Numbered from the stretch's first letter, positions 24,589 through 35,663 are shown. The stretch is DNA of 64,000 bases from AP-15 sp963747735 (GCA_963747735.1 CAVVGE010000009.1:52439-116438); one strand, 5' to 3'. Program-made: numbers and translations. The notes: generated from the sequence alone by a model not told the origin.

Positions 24589-26578
24589 CCCGCACCGAGC
24601 CATTGGCGACGAGAACCCGGCATCGGAGGCTCCGCGTGAGTGGCTCGTGGCGAACGGATTGGGCGGCTACGCCTCGGCGACGACAGCGGGGGCGATTACC
24701 CGGCGGTACCACGGCTTCCTGGTTGCCGCTCTCCCCGCTCCGCTCGGCCGCATGGTGGTCCTCAACGATCTCGAGGTGGAGGTCGAACTCGCAGACGGCA
24801 GCGTCGCGAACATGCGGGAGAAAGGCCGCTTCCTCGATTTCACGCTGAACAGTGGCCTGCCGAGCTGGCGCTATGAGCTTGATGGCGTCGTCATCGAGAA
24901 ATCGATCGTCGTGCCGTCGCGCCAAAACATCGTGCATGCCACCTTTCGCTCGCTCGGCGGCAGCAAACCCGTCCGATTGCGCCTAAGACCCTTTATCAAC
25001 TTTCGTTTGCTTGAGGCGTCGGTCAGCGAGCCGCTCTCCTCCGGCTATGCGCTGACCGTTCGAGGGCACCAATACGAGATCACCGCCGGGCTGGATCTTC
25101 CGACTTTGCGGCTGGCCGTGGAGGGTTGCGGGGACCCGACCTTTACCGCCGATGGCGGCTCCCGCCGTGAGTGCTTCTACGAAATCGAGGCGCAGCGCGG
25201 TTACGATTCGCGAGGCTGGTTGTGGACCCCCGGCTACTTTGCCGGAGAGGTCCGCGAGGATTGCCCGCTGACCCTGATCGCCGCAACAGAGCCTTGGCAC
25301 ACGGTGCGGGCGCTCAGCCCCGACGACGCGCTGACCTTCGAAGACGAGCGCCGGCGTCGTCTCGTCGGGATGGCAGCAGCACCGGCTCAGACCGGGTTTG
25401 CCGCCGAGCTCGCCATTGCCGCCGACACCTTCGTCATTACCCCGGTGGGGCGCATCGCCGACGGTGCCCGGGCGCGGGCCGAGGGAGATGAAATTCGCAC
25501 CGTGATTGCCGGCTATCACTGGTTCACCGACTGGGGGCGGGACACGATGATCTCGCTCGAAGGGCTCACCCTATCGACCGGGCGGGCGGTCGAAGCACGC
25601 TGGATCCTGCGCACCTTTGCTCACTACGTGCGCGACGGGCTGATCCCGAACCTGTTTCCGGAAAGACAAAATCAGGGCCTCTACAACACTGCCGATGCCA
25701 CGCTGTGGTTCTTCCATGCGCTGCACCGCTATGCAGAGCATAGCCAGGATAAGACAACCTTGGAGCTGCTTCTGCCGATTCTGAAGGACATCGTGCGGCA
25801 TCATCTCGAGGGCACCCGTTTCGGGATCAAGGTCGACCCTCGTGACGGACTCCTCAGCCAAGGGGCGGAGGGTTACGCACTGACCTGGATGGATGCGAAA
25901 GTCGGCGATTGGGTGGTGACGCCTCGCCGCGGCAAGGCCGTCGAGATCAACGCGCTTTGGTACAATGCACTATGCCTGCTGGCGGACTGGCTGCGCGAAG
26001 CGCATGACCCCGAATCCGGTGTGTTCGCCGCCCATGCGGACAAGGCGCGCAACTCGTTCAATCGCCGCTTTTGGCACGCGGCCGGCGGCTACCTCTACGA
26101 CGTCGTGGATGGCGAAAACGGCGACGACGCCGCTTTTCGACCGAACCAGATTTTCGCGATCGCACTCGACCATCCTGTGCTCGACCGAGAATATTGGGAG
26201 ACAGTCGTTGCCGCGGTGAACGAAAAGCTGGTGACGCCAGTCGGGCTGCGCTCGCTGGCGCCGGAGGAAGCTGACTACAAGTCCAGATATTTCGGAGACC
26301 TGCGCGCCCGCGATGCCGCCTATCATCAAGGCACGGTGTGGGCTTGGCTGATCGGCCCATTCATCGATGCCTGGCTCAAGGTTCACCCCGGTGCTTACGA
26401 GGCCGCGCGGCATTTCCTTGACGGCTTCGAGCCGCATCTCGCTGAAGCCGGCATCGGCTCGATCAGCGAAGTCTTTGACGCCGAGCCGCCATTCGCGCCG
26501 CGCGGCTGCATCGCCCAAGCCTGGAGCGTCGCCGAAGTGCTGCGCTGTCTGGTAAAGACCGCCCGGGAACGGGAATAA
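24581..26578 (+). CDS. Amylo-alpha-1,6-glucosidase (glycogen-debranching type)
   Basis: 665 residues, intact. The N-terminal domain reads EWLVANGLGGYASATTAGAI then TRRYHGFLVAALPAPLGRMV (the GGYASxTxxGxxTRRYHGLL signature). The catalytic (alpha/alpha)6 barrel includes IAGYHWFTDWGRDTMISLEG (GRDTMI), LIPNLFPERQNQGLYNTADA, EGYALTWMDAKVGDWVVTPR (TWMDAK) and YHQGTVWAWLIGPFIDAWLK. It hydrolyses alpha-1,6 branches, supplying linear maltodextrin for the trehalose route with treZ. It overlaps treZ by 8 nt. It belongs to a different subfamily from the broken gene at 5217-7502. Confidence 0.92.
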   Translation: MVDPHRAIGDENPASEAPREWLVANGLGGYASATTAGAITRRYHGFLVAALPAPLGRMVVLNDLEVEVELADGSVANMREKGRFLDFTLNSGLPSWRYELDGVVIEKSIVVPSRQNIVHATFRSLGGSKPVRLRLRPFINFRLLEASVSEPLSSGYALTVRGHQYEITAGLDLPTLRLAVEGCGDPTFTADGGSRRECFYEIEAQRGYDSRGWLWTPGYFAGEVREDCPLTLIAATEPWHTVRALSPDDALTFEDERRRRLVGMAAAPAQTGFAAELAIAADTFVITPVGRIADGARARAEGDEIRTVIAGYHWFTDWGRDTMISLEGLTLSTGRAVEARWILRTFAHYVRDGLIPNLFPERQNQGLYNTADATLWFFHALHRYAEHSQDKTTLELLLPILKDIVRHHLEGTRFGIKVDPRDGLLSQGAEGYALTWMDAKVGDWVVTPRRGKAVEINALWYNALCLLADWLREAHDPESGVFAAHADKARNSFNRRFWHAAGGYLYDVVDGENGDDAAFRPNQIFAIALDHPVLDREYWETVVAAVNEKLVTPVGLRSLAPEEADYKSRYFGDLRARDAAYHQGTVWAWLIGPFIDAWLKVHPGAYEAARHFLDGFEPHLAEAGIGSISEVFDAEPPFAPRGCIAQAWSVAEVLRCLVKTARERE

Positions 26579-26776
26579 AAAATTTTGCCGCATGAGCAGA
26601 TCGAGTCAAGCACCGTCGGGGCGTCGTCAACCCCGCGATGCTTGAGATTAAGAAACTCCTACTAAGAGACGGGGGCGACTGGATCACGTCGTTGCTGGAA
26701 CTGGAATCTGCCGAACGGCCCGAACCGTCGGCGTGACCACATTGTCAGCCATCGGCGAGAGAAGCACGTGCCAATA
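26579..26776. other. Short intergenic region
   Basis: About 200 nt with no gene or terminator that I can support. Confidence 0.4.
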
Positions 26777-26857
26777 TCACCGCCAGCGCCTGTAACCCCA
26801 AAAACCACCGCCTCCAAAGAGCAGGATCACGACGACGATAATCAGAATCAACTCCAT
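26777..26857 (-). CDS. DUF3309-type 26-residue membrane peptide, copy 3
   Basis: MELILIIVVVILLFGGGGFW then GYRRWR. Paralogous to the peptides at 9784 and 14799. A GGAGGAAG-like ribosome site lies upstream, plus the leader palindrome (26880-26892) and the motif variant (26921-26942). Function unknown. Confidence 0.72.
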   Translation of the reverse strand: MELILIIVVVILLFGGGGFWGYRRWR

Positions 26858-26879
26858 TACTTCCTCCAAAAGATTTATC

Positions 26880-26892
26880 GGGGAGTTTCCCC
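26880..26892 (-). promoter_or_regulatory. Palindrome in the DUF3309 copy-3 leader
   Basis: GGGGAGTTTCCCC on the plus strand: same position and symmetry as in the other two copies but different bases, so the arms appear to co-vary. Confidence 0.5.
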
Positions 26893-26920
26893 TCCGAATG
26901 TGGATACGGGATAACTGCGT

Positions 26921-26942
26921 CACCAGGATCGGAATCTACCTA
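26921..26942 (-). promoter_or_regulatory. Shared motif before DUF3309-3
   Basis: Reads TAGGTAGATTCCGATCCTGG on the minus strand. Confidence 0.5.
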
Positions 26943-27012
26943 ATAATTTGAGCATTGGGACGTCCGGCGGCGCACAGATCACAGATCTCGGCCCGCCGCG
27001 CCTGGCTCCTGG

Positions 27013-30000
27013 TCAGCCAGGGGATTGCGGCGCCGCGCCAGGGTCGGCGGCAAGCGCCAAGCGGATCAGCGCCGAAAGCGAGCGGGAACCGGTCTTCTTC
27101 ATGACCGCGGCACGATGGTTCTCGACCGTGCGCTGGCTGATGCTGAGATCGGCGGCGATGTTCTTGCTGGGGTGGCCGGCGAGCACCAGCTCCATGATCT
27201 GGCGCTGGCGCGCGGTCAGGCCGGCGAGGCGCGCAGCCGCCTCCTCCTGCCGGACCGACAGCTTCGCCGCATCCCAAATGTGTTCCAAGGCGCGCTCGAT
27301 GCTGGCGAACAGCTCGTCGCGACGGATCGGCTTCTCGATAAAATCCGCCGCCCCGGCCTTCATCGCCTCGACCGCCGTCGACACGTCGCCTTGGCCGGTG
27401 ATCATGATGGCCGGCAGCCGATTTCCCTCGCTCTTGAGCCGCCGCAGCAGCGCGAGCCCGCCCATGCCGGGCATTCGGGCATCGACCAGCAGACACCCTT
27501 CGCGGTCGGAACGAGAGGTATCGAGGAACGCCTCGGAGCTGGCATAGGTCTCGACCATCCGACCATCTTCCCGGAGCAGATCGCGCAGCGCTTCGCGCAC
27601 CGCGCTGTCATCGTCGACCACGAAGATGGTCATCGGTCGCGGCCCATCGCCGGCCGCTTCGGCAGGCCGCCGGGTGCTCGCTTGCGCCGGCGGCCGGAAA
27701 TCGGCGAGACAGCCCCGGATCAAGGCGATCAGCTCCCTCGCCTTCACCGGTTTGTTCAGGTGCAGGTGGCCCCCTCGGGCGATCTCGCGCAAGGTGTCGG
27801 TCGAAATGTCACCGGTCAGGATGACAGCTGGAACCTTCTGGCCGAGCGTTTCCCGCAGGCCGGCGACGGTCTCGATGCCGTTCAACCCCTGCGGCAGGTT
27901 GTAGTCGGCGACGACCAGGTCCGGACGTATTGCCCCGCGCGCCGCCAATTCGAGGGCCTTTGGCCCGTCCTCGGCGGTGGTCGTGCGGTGTCCCTCGCCG
28001 TCTAGCACGAGCGCCAGCATCTCGCGCACCGAAGGATCGTCCTCGACGACCAGGATGGCGCCGCTCCGATGTGGGTTTTCCCGCGCCTCGGGCCAGACAT
28101 GGCGAGGCCGCCAGTGGGCCGCGTCTTTTCCGAGCGGCACCTCGATAGCGAAGACCGAGCCCTTGCCCGGACGGGAGCGGACATCGACCGCGTGACCCAG
28201 CAAGTGCGCCAGGCGCTCGACGATGGCGAGACCGAGACCGAGCCCTTTGCTGCGCTCGCGTGCCGAGTTGTCGAGCTGATGGAACTCCCCGAAGATTGCC
28301 TGAAGCTGCCCTTCGGGAACTCCGATCCCGGTGTCCCAGACCTCGATGCGCAGCTTGTCGCCGCGCCGTCGGCAGCCGAGCAGGATCCTGCCCTTGTCGG
28401 TGTATTTGACTGCGTTGGAGAGCAGGTTGCGGATCATCTGCTCGAGCAGGCGCGGATCGCTGCGCGCGCTGAGCCTGCTCGGAACAACTCGCCAACCGAG
28501 GCGGTGCGCCGCTGTGTGAAAGGTGAATTGCGTGCGCAGCTGATCAAGCACGGCGTTGATCGGGAAATCGACCATCTCCCGGCGGACGACCCCGGCCTCG
28601 AGCTGGTTGATGTCGAGCAGCGTATCCAGCATGCTCGACATCGAGCTCACGGTCTCGTCGAGCCGGCCGACCAGCCGCAGAGTGGCTTCGTCCTCGATCT
28701 GCTTCGCTAATATTTCATGCAGCAGGCTGATCGTCTGCAATGGCTGGCGCAGATCGTGACTGGCGGCGGCGAGAAACCGTGATTTGCCGAGATTGGCCTG
28801 CTCAGCCTCCCGCGTAGCGGCCTCCAGCGCCTCGGTCGCGTGCTTGCGTTCGGTGATGTCCTCCACCGCCAGCAGGGTCTTGCTCCGGCCCAGCGGCCCG
28901 TCGTGGATTTCGCGGGCATTCAGCAGGAGGATCCGTCGCCCGAGCTGCGACAGCTCGACCTCGATCGCGTAATCCTCGACCGGAACGGACTCGGCCCGGG
29001 CTCGCTCGAGGAAACCGCGCAGCCCGGGAATGTCCGGGTGTCCATCACCGGCGAACCCTAGCGGCTGGCCGATGGTTTCCTCGGGCGCGCGCGCGAACAT
29101 CCGGTAGAAGGAACGGTTGGCAGAGACCACCCGCGATCCCTCGTCGAGCACGACCAGTGGTTGCCGGATCGTGTCGATGATGCTGTCGGAATAGGCGCGC
29201 GCCGCCTGGATCTCGCGCTCCGCCGCCTTGATCTCGGAAATGTCGGCGAAGGTGATGACCACCCCGTCGATCCGGTTGTCCTGGGTACGGTAGGGCAGGA
29301 TGCGGCGAACGTACCAGGCGCCGCCTTCGGCTTCGATTTCGCGCCCTAGCGGGGCGAGGCTGGTGAGCACCGCGCGGGCGTCCGCGAGCAGATTGCGGTC
29401 GGTGGCGAGCGGAGTGATGTCGGCGAGCGGTCGGCCGATGTCGGTAGCGATGACGCGGAACAGTGATTTGGCCGCTGGCGTGAAGAAGCGGATGTTGAGC
29501 GCGCTGTCCAGGAACAGGGTCGCCACCCCGGAGCTGTCCAGGATGTTCTGCAGATCGTTGGACGTGTTGCGCTGGCGTTCGAGCGTTTCCTGAAGCTGGC
29601 TGTTGAGGGCGGTCAGCTCTTCATTCAGCGATTGCAGCTCCTCCCGCGAGGTCATCAGCTCTTCGTTGGTCGACTGGAACTCCTCGTTCGCCGACATGGC
29701 TTCCTGGTTGATCGCCTTTTGCTCCTCGTTTGCGATTTCGAGGTCGTGGATGGCGCTTTGCAGCTCCTTGCGGGTGGCGTCGAGCTCCAGCTCAAGTTCG
29801 GCAACACGCGAGACGTCATCCGCCGACTCGATCGGCCGGTCTGGCCTGCGCTCGGGCGCAGGTTCGTCGAAGAAGCTGACCAGCAGCAGCTCCTCGCCGT
29901 TGCTCTGCACTGGACGGACCTCGATGCGGACCGCGACGGCACTGCCGTCGCCCGCCTTCCCGTCTGTGACGGTCGCGCGCGCGTTCTCCCGGCTTGCCTG

Positions 30001-31791
30001 CCGGATCGCCGTCCTCAGCTTGTGGCGCAGCCCCTCGCGCGCCATGTCGAGCAGGTCTCGGCTGGGCTCGCCCGAGGCTACCCGCAAATAGTGGTCGGTC
30101 TGTCCCGAGTAATAGAGGCACTCGTGCTTGCGGTTTATCAGGACCGATGCGGGGGCATAGGTCTCGATCAGCAGGCGGTGGGTGAGGTCGCCGGGGGTGA
30201 GGCCCCGCGCTGCCGCGGGGTGCGGCCGTCCCGGCCAAATCGCGCGCGCGCCTCCCGGCGAGCCGATCGGAAAATTGACTTCGTCGGGCCGGCTGCGGCC
30301 AATTTGCCGATAGATCCGCTGGACCTTGGAGATCGGCTCGAACCGGTCGTCGAGACTGCCCACCGTCTCGGAGCCACCGAGCAGCAGAATGCCGCCCTCG
30401 CTGAGCGCGAAATGGAACAGCAGAAGAACCTTTTCCTGCGCCTCGGAGCGCAGATAGATCAGCAGATTGCGGCAGGAGATCAGGTCGAGGCGCGAGAACG
30501 GCGGATCGGCCAGCACATCCTGCACCGTGAACACCACCACACCGCGCAACTCGGGCACGACCCGGTAGCCGTGCTCCTCCCCGGTAAAGAAGCGAGCGAG
30601 CCGCGCCGGCGATACATCTGCCGCGAGCGACTCCGGATAACTTCCCTCGCGGGCGAGAGCGACCGCATCCTCGTCGACATCGGAGGCGAAGACCTGCAGC
30701 TTGATATTCCGCTTCGCCGCAGCGATCTCTTCGAGAAACAGCATGGCGAGGGAATAGGTCTCCTCGCCAGTGCTGCAGCCGGCAACCCAGACCCGCAGCG
30801 GCCGGTCCGCCGGGTGCCGGCGGACGAGATCGGGAATCACCTCTTCCGCCAGCAACTCGAAGGCTCCCGGGTCCCGGAAAAAGCGGGTGACGTTGATCAG
30901 CAAATCCTTGACGAGGAGATCGATTTCGCCTGCATCCTGCCGCAGCATGTCGAGATACCCGCCGCTGTCGTCGACAGCGGCCAACGCCATGCGCCGTTCG
31001 ATCCGGCGCATCAACGTGCCCGGCTTGTAGAGCGCGAAATCGTGCGCTGTCTTCGTGCGCAGCAGATCGACAATCTCGGTCAATTGGTCCGGCGGACGAT
31101 CGTTCGGCACCGGACCCTTCAGCTCCCCGTTGACGACCAGCCGCCGGCCGTATGTGGCGAGGATTTCGGGGATCTTCGCCACCGGGAGCACGAGGTCCAC
31201 GGCGCCGGTCATGATCGCGCTGCGCGGCATGCCGTCATACTCGGCATCGTCTGGATCCTGCACGATAACCAGCCCGCCCTTCTCCTTGACCGCCTTCAGC
31301 CCCAGGCTGCCGTCGCTGCCGGTTCCCGACAGGATCACGCAGATCGCGCGTTCGCCGAGCTCTTCGGCCAGCGAGCGCAGGAAAAAGTCGAACGGCAGGC
31401 GCGCGCCGTGCCGCTCGCGCGGCTCCGAGAGACGCAGGGCACCGCCGCGGATCGAGAGGTAGGCGCCCGGCGGGATCAGATAGACATGTTCGGGCTCGAG
31501 CGGCACCCCGTCCGCTGCCTGCTCGACCATCAACGGCGTGCGGCCGGTGAGCAGGTCGACCATCATGCTGGCATGCGTCGGATCGAGATGCTGGATCAGG
31601 ATGAAGGCCATGCCGGTGCCGGCGGGGAGCACCGCGAGCAGCCTGCGGCAGGCCTCGAGGCCGCCGGCCGAGGCGCCGAGCCCGACGACCGCGAAGCTCT
31701 CAGCCGCGAGCGGCGACGCACGCTTCGCCGATGACCGCCGCGTCGCCCGCGGGCGAGCCCCTCCAGCCTGTCGCGGACCCCGTCCTCTCAT
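27013..31791 (-). CDS. CheB-CheR-PAS-histidine kinase-REC-REC-LuxR mega-hybrid regulator
   Basis: One uninterrupted 1592-residue frame. Domains in order: CheB methylesterase (about 30-215, GASAGG Ser near 38, HLDPTHAS, GTGSDG); CheR methyltransferase (about 225-490, VWVAGCSTGEETYSLAM, LISCRNLLIYL); coiled coil (about 655-735, EEFQSTNEELMTSREELQSL); two PAS domains (about 740-985); HisKA with SHDLRQPL (His near 1011); HATPase (NLLSNAVKYTDKG, GLGLGLAIVERLAHLLG); REC1 (phospho-Asp in VVADYNLP near 1295); REC2 (LLVDARMPGMGG near 1436); and a FixJ-like LuxR HTH (LTARQRQIMELVLAGHPSKN, QRTVENHRAAVMKK). It can in principle sense, methylate, phosphorylate and bind DNA in one chain. No receptor domain or membrane helix is seen. 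Confidence 0.93.
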   Translation of the reverse strand: MRGRGPRQAGGARPRATRRSSAKRASPLAAESFAVVGLGASAGGLEACRRLLAVLPAGTGMAFILIQHLDPTHASMMVDLLTGRTPLMVEQAADGVPLEPEHVYLIPPGAYLSIRGGALRLSEPRERHGARLPFDFFLRSLAEELGERAICVILSGTGSDGSLGLKAVKEKGGLVIVQDPDDAEYDGMPRSAIMTGAVDLVLPVAKIPEILATYGRRLVVNGELKGPVPNDRPPDQLTEIVDLLRTKTAHDFALYKPGTLMRRIERRMALAAVDDSGGYLDMLRQDAGEIDLLVKDLLINVTRFFRDPGAFELLAEEVIPDLVRRHPADRPLRVWVAGCSTGEETYSLAMLFLEEIAAAKRNIKLQVFASDVDEDAVALAREGSYPESLAADVSPARLARFFTGEEHGYRVVPELRGVVVFTVQDVLADPPFSRLDLISCRNLLIYLRSEAQEKVLLLFHFALSEGGILLLGGSETVGSLDDRFEPISKVQRIYRQIGRSRPDEVNFPIGSPGGARAIWPGRPHPAAARGLTPGDLTHRLLIETYAPASVLINRKHECLYYSGQTDHYLRVASGEPSRDLLDMAREGLRHKLRTAIRQASRENARATVTDGKAGDGSAVAVRIEVRPVQSNGEELLLVSFFDEPAPERRPDRPIESADDVSRVAELELELDATRKELQSAIHDLEIANEEQKAINQEAMSANEEFQSTNEELMTSREELQSLNEELTALNSQLQETLERQRNTSNDLQNILDSSGVATLFLDSALNIRFFTPAAKSLFRVIATDIGRPLADITPLATDRNLLADARAVLTSLAPLGREIEAEGGAWYVRRILPYRTQDNRIDGVVITFADISEIKAAEREIQAARAYSDSIIDTIRQPLVVLDEGSRVVSANRSFYRMFARAPEETIGQPLGFAGDGHPDIPGLRGFLERARAESVPVEDYAIEVELSQLGRRILLLNAREIHDGPLGRSKTLLAVEDITERKHATEALEAATREAEQANLGKSRFLAAASHDLRQPLQTISLLHEILAKQIEDEATLRLVGRLDETVSSMSSMLDTLLDINQLEAGVVRREMVDFPINAVLDQLRTQFTFHTAAHRLGWRVVPSRLSARSDPRLLEQMIRNLLSNAVKYTDKGRILLGCRRRGDKLRIEVWDTGIGVPEGQLQAIFGEFHQLDNSARERSKGLGLGLAIVERLAHLLGHAVDVRSRPGKGSVFAIEVPLGKDAAHWRPRHVWPEARENPHRSGAILVVEDDPSVREMLALVLDGEGHRTTTAEDGPKALELAARGAIRPDLVVADYNLPQGLNGIETVAGLRETLGQKVPAVILTGDISTDTLREIARGGHLHLNKPVKARELIALIRGCLADFRPPAQASTRRPAEAAGDGPRPMTIFVVDDDSAVREALRDLLREDGRMVETYASSEAFLDTSRSDREGCLLVDARMPGMGGLALLRRLKSEGNRLPAIMITGQGDVSTAVEAMKAGAADFIEKPIRRDELFASIERALEHIWDAAKLSVRQEEAAARLAGLTARQRQIMELVLAGHPSKNIAADLSISQRTVENHRAAVMKKTGSRSLSALIRLALAADPGAAPQSPG

Positions 31792-31932
31792 AGCGAGGCA
31801 CGCTCCTTTGGCATCCCTGAAGGACGTTCTTCAGGAGCCGATATGCGATGCATCCGAACCTTGCCAGACCGCTGACGTCAGCCTCCCGCGCGGGTCTCGA
31901 TTGTAACCCGTCGAGGGCTTGTTGTCGGTAAT

Positions 31933-32676
31933 CTAGATTACCGAACCGGGCTCGCTTTTTATGCAGTATGTTTTGGGAAGGCGAGCCGCAACGCGCGCCC
32001 GGACCAGCAGATAACATTCGCAAGATTCCGCCACGAGGCCCGGCCGATCAAGTATCGTGACTTGCCGTCGGCCGCGCGCGATCAAGCCGGCGCGTTCCAG
32101 CTCTCGGGCCGCATTGGTGACGGTCGGCCTCTGGACACCCAGCATTTCGGCGAGCAGGTTCTGGGTGATCTGCAATGTGTCGTCGTCACCGCGGTCGCGC
32201 ATCGTGAGCAGCCAACGCGCCAGCCGCTGCTTGAGCCTGTGCGCTCCGTTGCACGCCACCGACACCAGGACCTGCTCGAGAAAGGCCTGGACGTAAGCGT
32301 ACATGAGGATTCGGAAGGACGGCATCGACCCCATGGCCCGGGTGAATGCCGCCCGCGGCATCCTTGCTGCGCCCCCGGGGATCTGGACGAGAAGCCGGAT
32401 GGAGGAATTCTCGGCTCCGAAGACGGCTTGGACACCCGTGCAGCCCTCCCGACCGATCGTTGCCATCTCAATGATGCTGCCATCGGCATAAACCGCCACC
32501 GCCGAGACGACACCGCTGTCGGGGAAGAATACATGGTCGAGCGAACTGTCAGCGTCCATCAGGACCTGCCCGCGTTCGCAGCGCATCTGTTCAAGCTCCG
32601 GCATAAGCTGTTCGAGATCGCGGGATGGCAGGGCGAGTAGAAGCCGGTTGTGCGGCCAATTCGATAGAGCACTCAT
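31933..32676 (-). CDS. Crp/Fnr-family transcription regulator
   Basis: 247 residues from ATG 32674-32676, chosen for GGAG 5 nt upstream; a longer frame to 32868 would translate through the shared motif. The cyclic-nucleotide-binding-like domain spans about 15-135 (LEQMRCERGQVLMDADSSLD, HVFFPDSGVVSAVAVYADGS). The C-terminal helix-turn-helix is LAEMLGVQRPTVTNAARELE. No FeS-ligating Cys cluster at the N-terminus, so it is not classical Fnr. It ends 140 nt before the hybrid kinase start on the same strand and may control stress or redox genes. The shared motif lies 36 nt upstream (32712-32729). Confidence 0.87.
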   Translation of the reverse strand: MSALSNWPHNRLLLALPSRDLEQLMPELEQMRCERGQVLMDADSSLDHVFFPDSGVVSAVAVYADGSIIEMATIGREGCTGVQAVFGAENSSIRLLVQIPGGAARMPRAAFTRAMGSMPSFRILMYAYVQAFLEQVLVSVACNGAHRLKQRLARWLLTMRDRGDDDTLQITQNLLAEMLGVQRPTVTNAARELERAGLIARGRRQVTILDRPGLVAESCECYLLVRARVAARLPKTYCIKSEPGSVI

Positions 32677-32711
32677 CGGCTCCAAATGATCGCCAATAGT
32701 CCGTCCCCGGT

Positions 32712-32729
32712 AGGCTCGGAAACTACTCA
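32712..32729 (-). promoter_or_regulatory. Shared motif before the Crp-family gene
   Basis: TGAGTAGTTTCCGAGCCT on the minus strand, the exact consensus, 36 nt from the start codon. Confidence 0.6.
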
Positions 32730-33042
32730 TTCGCAGGGATGTGGTGCGGGTAGTGGTGGAGGTAGAACGGCGGGTATCCCAGGGCATGAAGGAATGGGAA
32801 GAGGACCCTGAGATCGTGGTGCAGCCGGAACCGTGCGATGGCTGCGGCGCCATGCCGAGGTCGGCCATGGGAAACCCGGCTCGCTCTCATTTGGACCCGG
32901 GCGTCAGGAAGCGATTTCTTCCCGATTTTGTCGCCTCAAATCGCGGTCGCGGGCGGAACTATTCTCGCCTCACGACGGAGGGACCTGGCGCTTGGCCGGA
33001 TAGACCAAACACACCTTTGAATTTTGCGACTAGCGGCGGATC
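32730..33042. other. Region without a recognised gene
   Basis: A plus-strand open frame (from 32741) lacks a ribosome site and any family resemblance. I see no gene here. Confidence 0.4.
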
Positions 33043-33240
33043 TCAGGCGGTCGGGACAGGCGGCGCTTTATCGGCCTGCTGCCGCTGGATGATCCCAAGC
33101 ACCTTGATCCAGGACTTCGACTGAGCAGCTTGGCCGGCGAGGGCCGCGACACGGGCATTGTCCCGCACCACGGTGGCGGCCTCCGTCCCATGCACGTCGA
33201 CTATGTCGTGAGCCAGCGTCCAGTCAGAATCTTCCGTCAT
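33043..33240 (-). CDS. Small hypothetical protein
   Basis: 65 residues from ATG 33238-33240: MTEDSDWTLAHDIVDVHGTE, AATVVRDNARVAALAGQAAQ, SKSWIKVLGIIQRQQADKAP. Acidic N-terminus then an amphipathic helix; no signal peptide. I recognise it only as a small conserved-looking protein without a named domain; the longer upstream frame is Arg/Pro-rich and less credible. It sits between groEL and the Crp-family gene on the same strand. Confidence 0.6.
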   Translation of the reverse strand: MTEDSDWTLAHDIVDVHGTEAATVVRDNARVAALAGQAAQSKSWIKVLGIIQRQQADKAPPVPTA

Positions 33241-33374
33241 CACCTCAGCCTCATCGATTATCGCGTTCGAAGCCTCGGCCGAACGTGGGCGAGGGGTGGG
33301 CGCCGCCTCCCATCTCAAAAGGAGAGGCGACGCTCGCCTCCATCCGCCGCGGCCGTCGGGCGCGTCGGATGGTT

Positions 33375-35018
<1,644 letters not shown>

Positions 35019-35031
35019 GATTGTTTTCCTT

Positions 35032-35346
35032 TCAGCTCTTCTTTGCAGCGCCGGCGGCGCCCTCGACAATGCCCATGACGTCGGACTCCTTCATGATCAT
35101 CAGCTCCTCGCCGTCGAGGCGAACCTCGGTGCCCGACCACTTTCCGAACAGCACGCGGTCGCCGGCCTTGACCTCGAGCGGGTGCACCTCGCCGTCGTCG
35201 CCGCGGGCGCCCGGCCCGACGGCGAGGATTTCGCCCTCCATCGGCTTCTCCTGGGCGGTATCGGGAATGATGATGCCGCCCATCGTCTTCGCGTCCGCTT
35301 CCACCCGCCGAACCAGCACGCGGTCGTGCAAAGGTCTGAGTTTCAT
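35032..35346 (-). CDS. groES: 10-kDa co-chaperonin GroES
   Basis: 104 residues: MKLRPLHDRVLVRRVEADAK, TMGGIIIPDTAQEKPMEGEI, LAVGPGARGDDGEVHPLEVK and a mobile-loop region with GGIIIPD that contacts GroEL. It is the heptameric lid of the chaperonin. It is the first gene of the operon, with a CIRCE element 88 nt upstream of the start. Length and sequence are ordinary for alphaproteobacteria. Confidence 0.97.
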   Translation of the reverse strand: MKLRPLHDRVLVRRVEADAKTMGGIIIPDTAQEKPMEGEILAVGPGARGDDGEVHPLEVKAGDRVLFGKWSGTEVRLDGEELMIMKESDVMGIVEGAAGAAKKS

Positions 35347-35433
35347 AAAATCATCCTAAAGTTCGTCGATTGAATCCGACCGCGCTCGCGACTGAACGTG
35401 ATACAAATTCGGTGTTTTTCCTCCTGACTGCGG

Positions 35434-35460
35434 CTAGCACTTTCTGTGGGAAAGTGCTTT
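35434..35460. promoter_or_regulatory. CIRCE operator (HrcA site) upstream of groESL
   Basis: CTAGCACTT, 9-nt spacer, AAGTGCTTT: close to the CIRCE consensus TTAGCACTC-N9-GAGTGCTAA. HrcA repressor would bind here and release on heat shock. hrcA itself is not in the window. Confidence 0.88.
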
Positions 35461-35480
35461 CTAATGTCGGGAGTTCCTCT

Positions 35481-35663
35481 TCAGAGCGTACCGACCCCTG
35501 GCACGAGCCACGGGCGATGCGGCTGTTCGTCTGGAGTGGTCGCAGCGGGAGCCGAGATGACCGCAGGCTCGCTCATCACCGCGCGAACACCGGCAATCTT
35601 CGGGTCATGCGCCTCCGACCACTTCCTGAACCCGTTCGTAGGAATATTCATCGAAATACCCAT
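35481..35663 (-). CDS. Possible small hypothetical protein divergent from groESL region
   Basis: 60 residues beginning MGISMNIPTNGFRKWSEAHD, then PKIAGVRAVMSEPAVISAPA. GAGG lies upstream of the ATG. No domain is recognised and a plus-strand frame covers the same DNA, so it is weak. It lies beyond the CIRCE site in the same direction as groES. Confidence 0.35.
   Translation of the reverse strand: MGISMNIPTNGFRKWSEAHDPKIAGVRAVMSEPAVISAPAATTPDEQPHRPWLVPGVGTL

Noticed and set aside
29632..31734. 700-codon plus-strand frame
   Set aside because: Shadow of the hybrid regulator on the other strand; Arg/His-rich with no domain.
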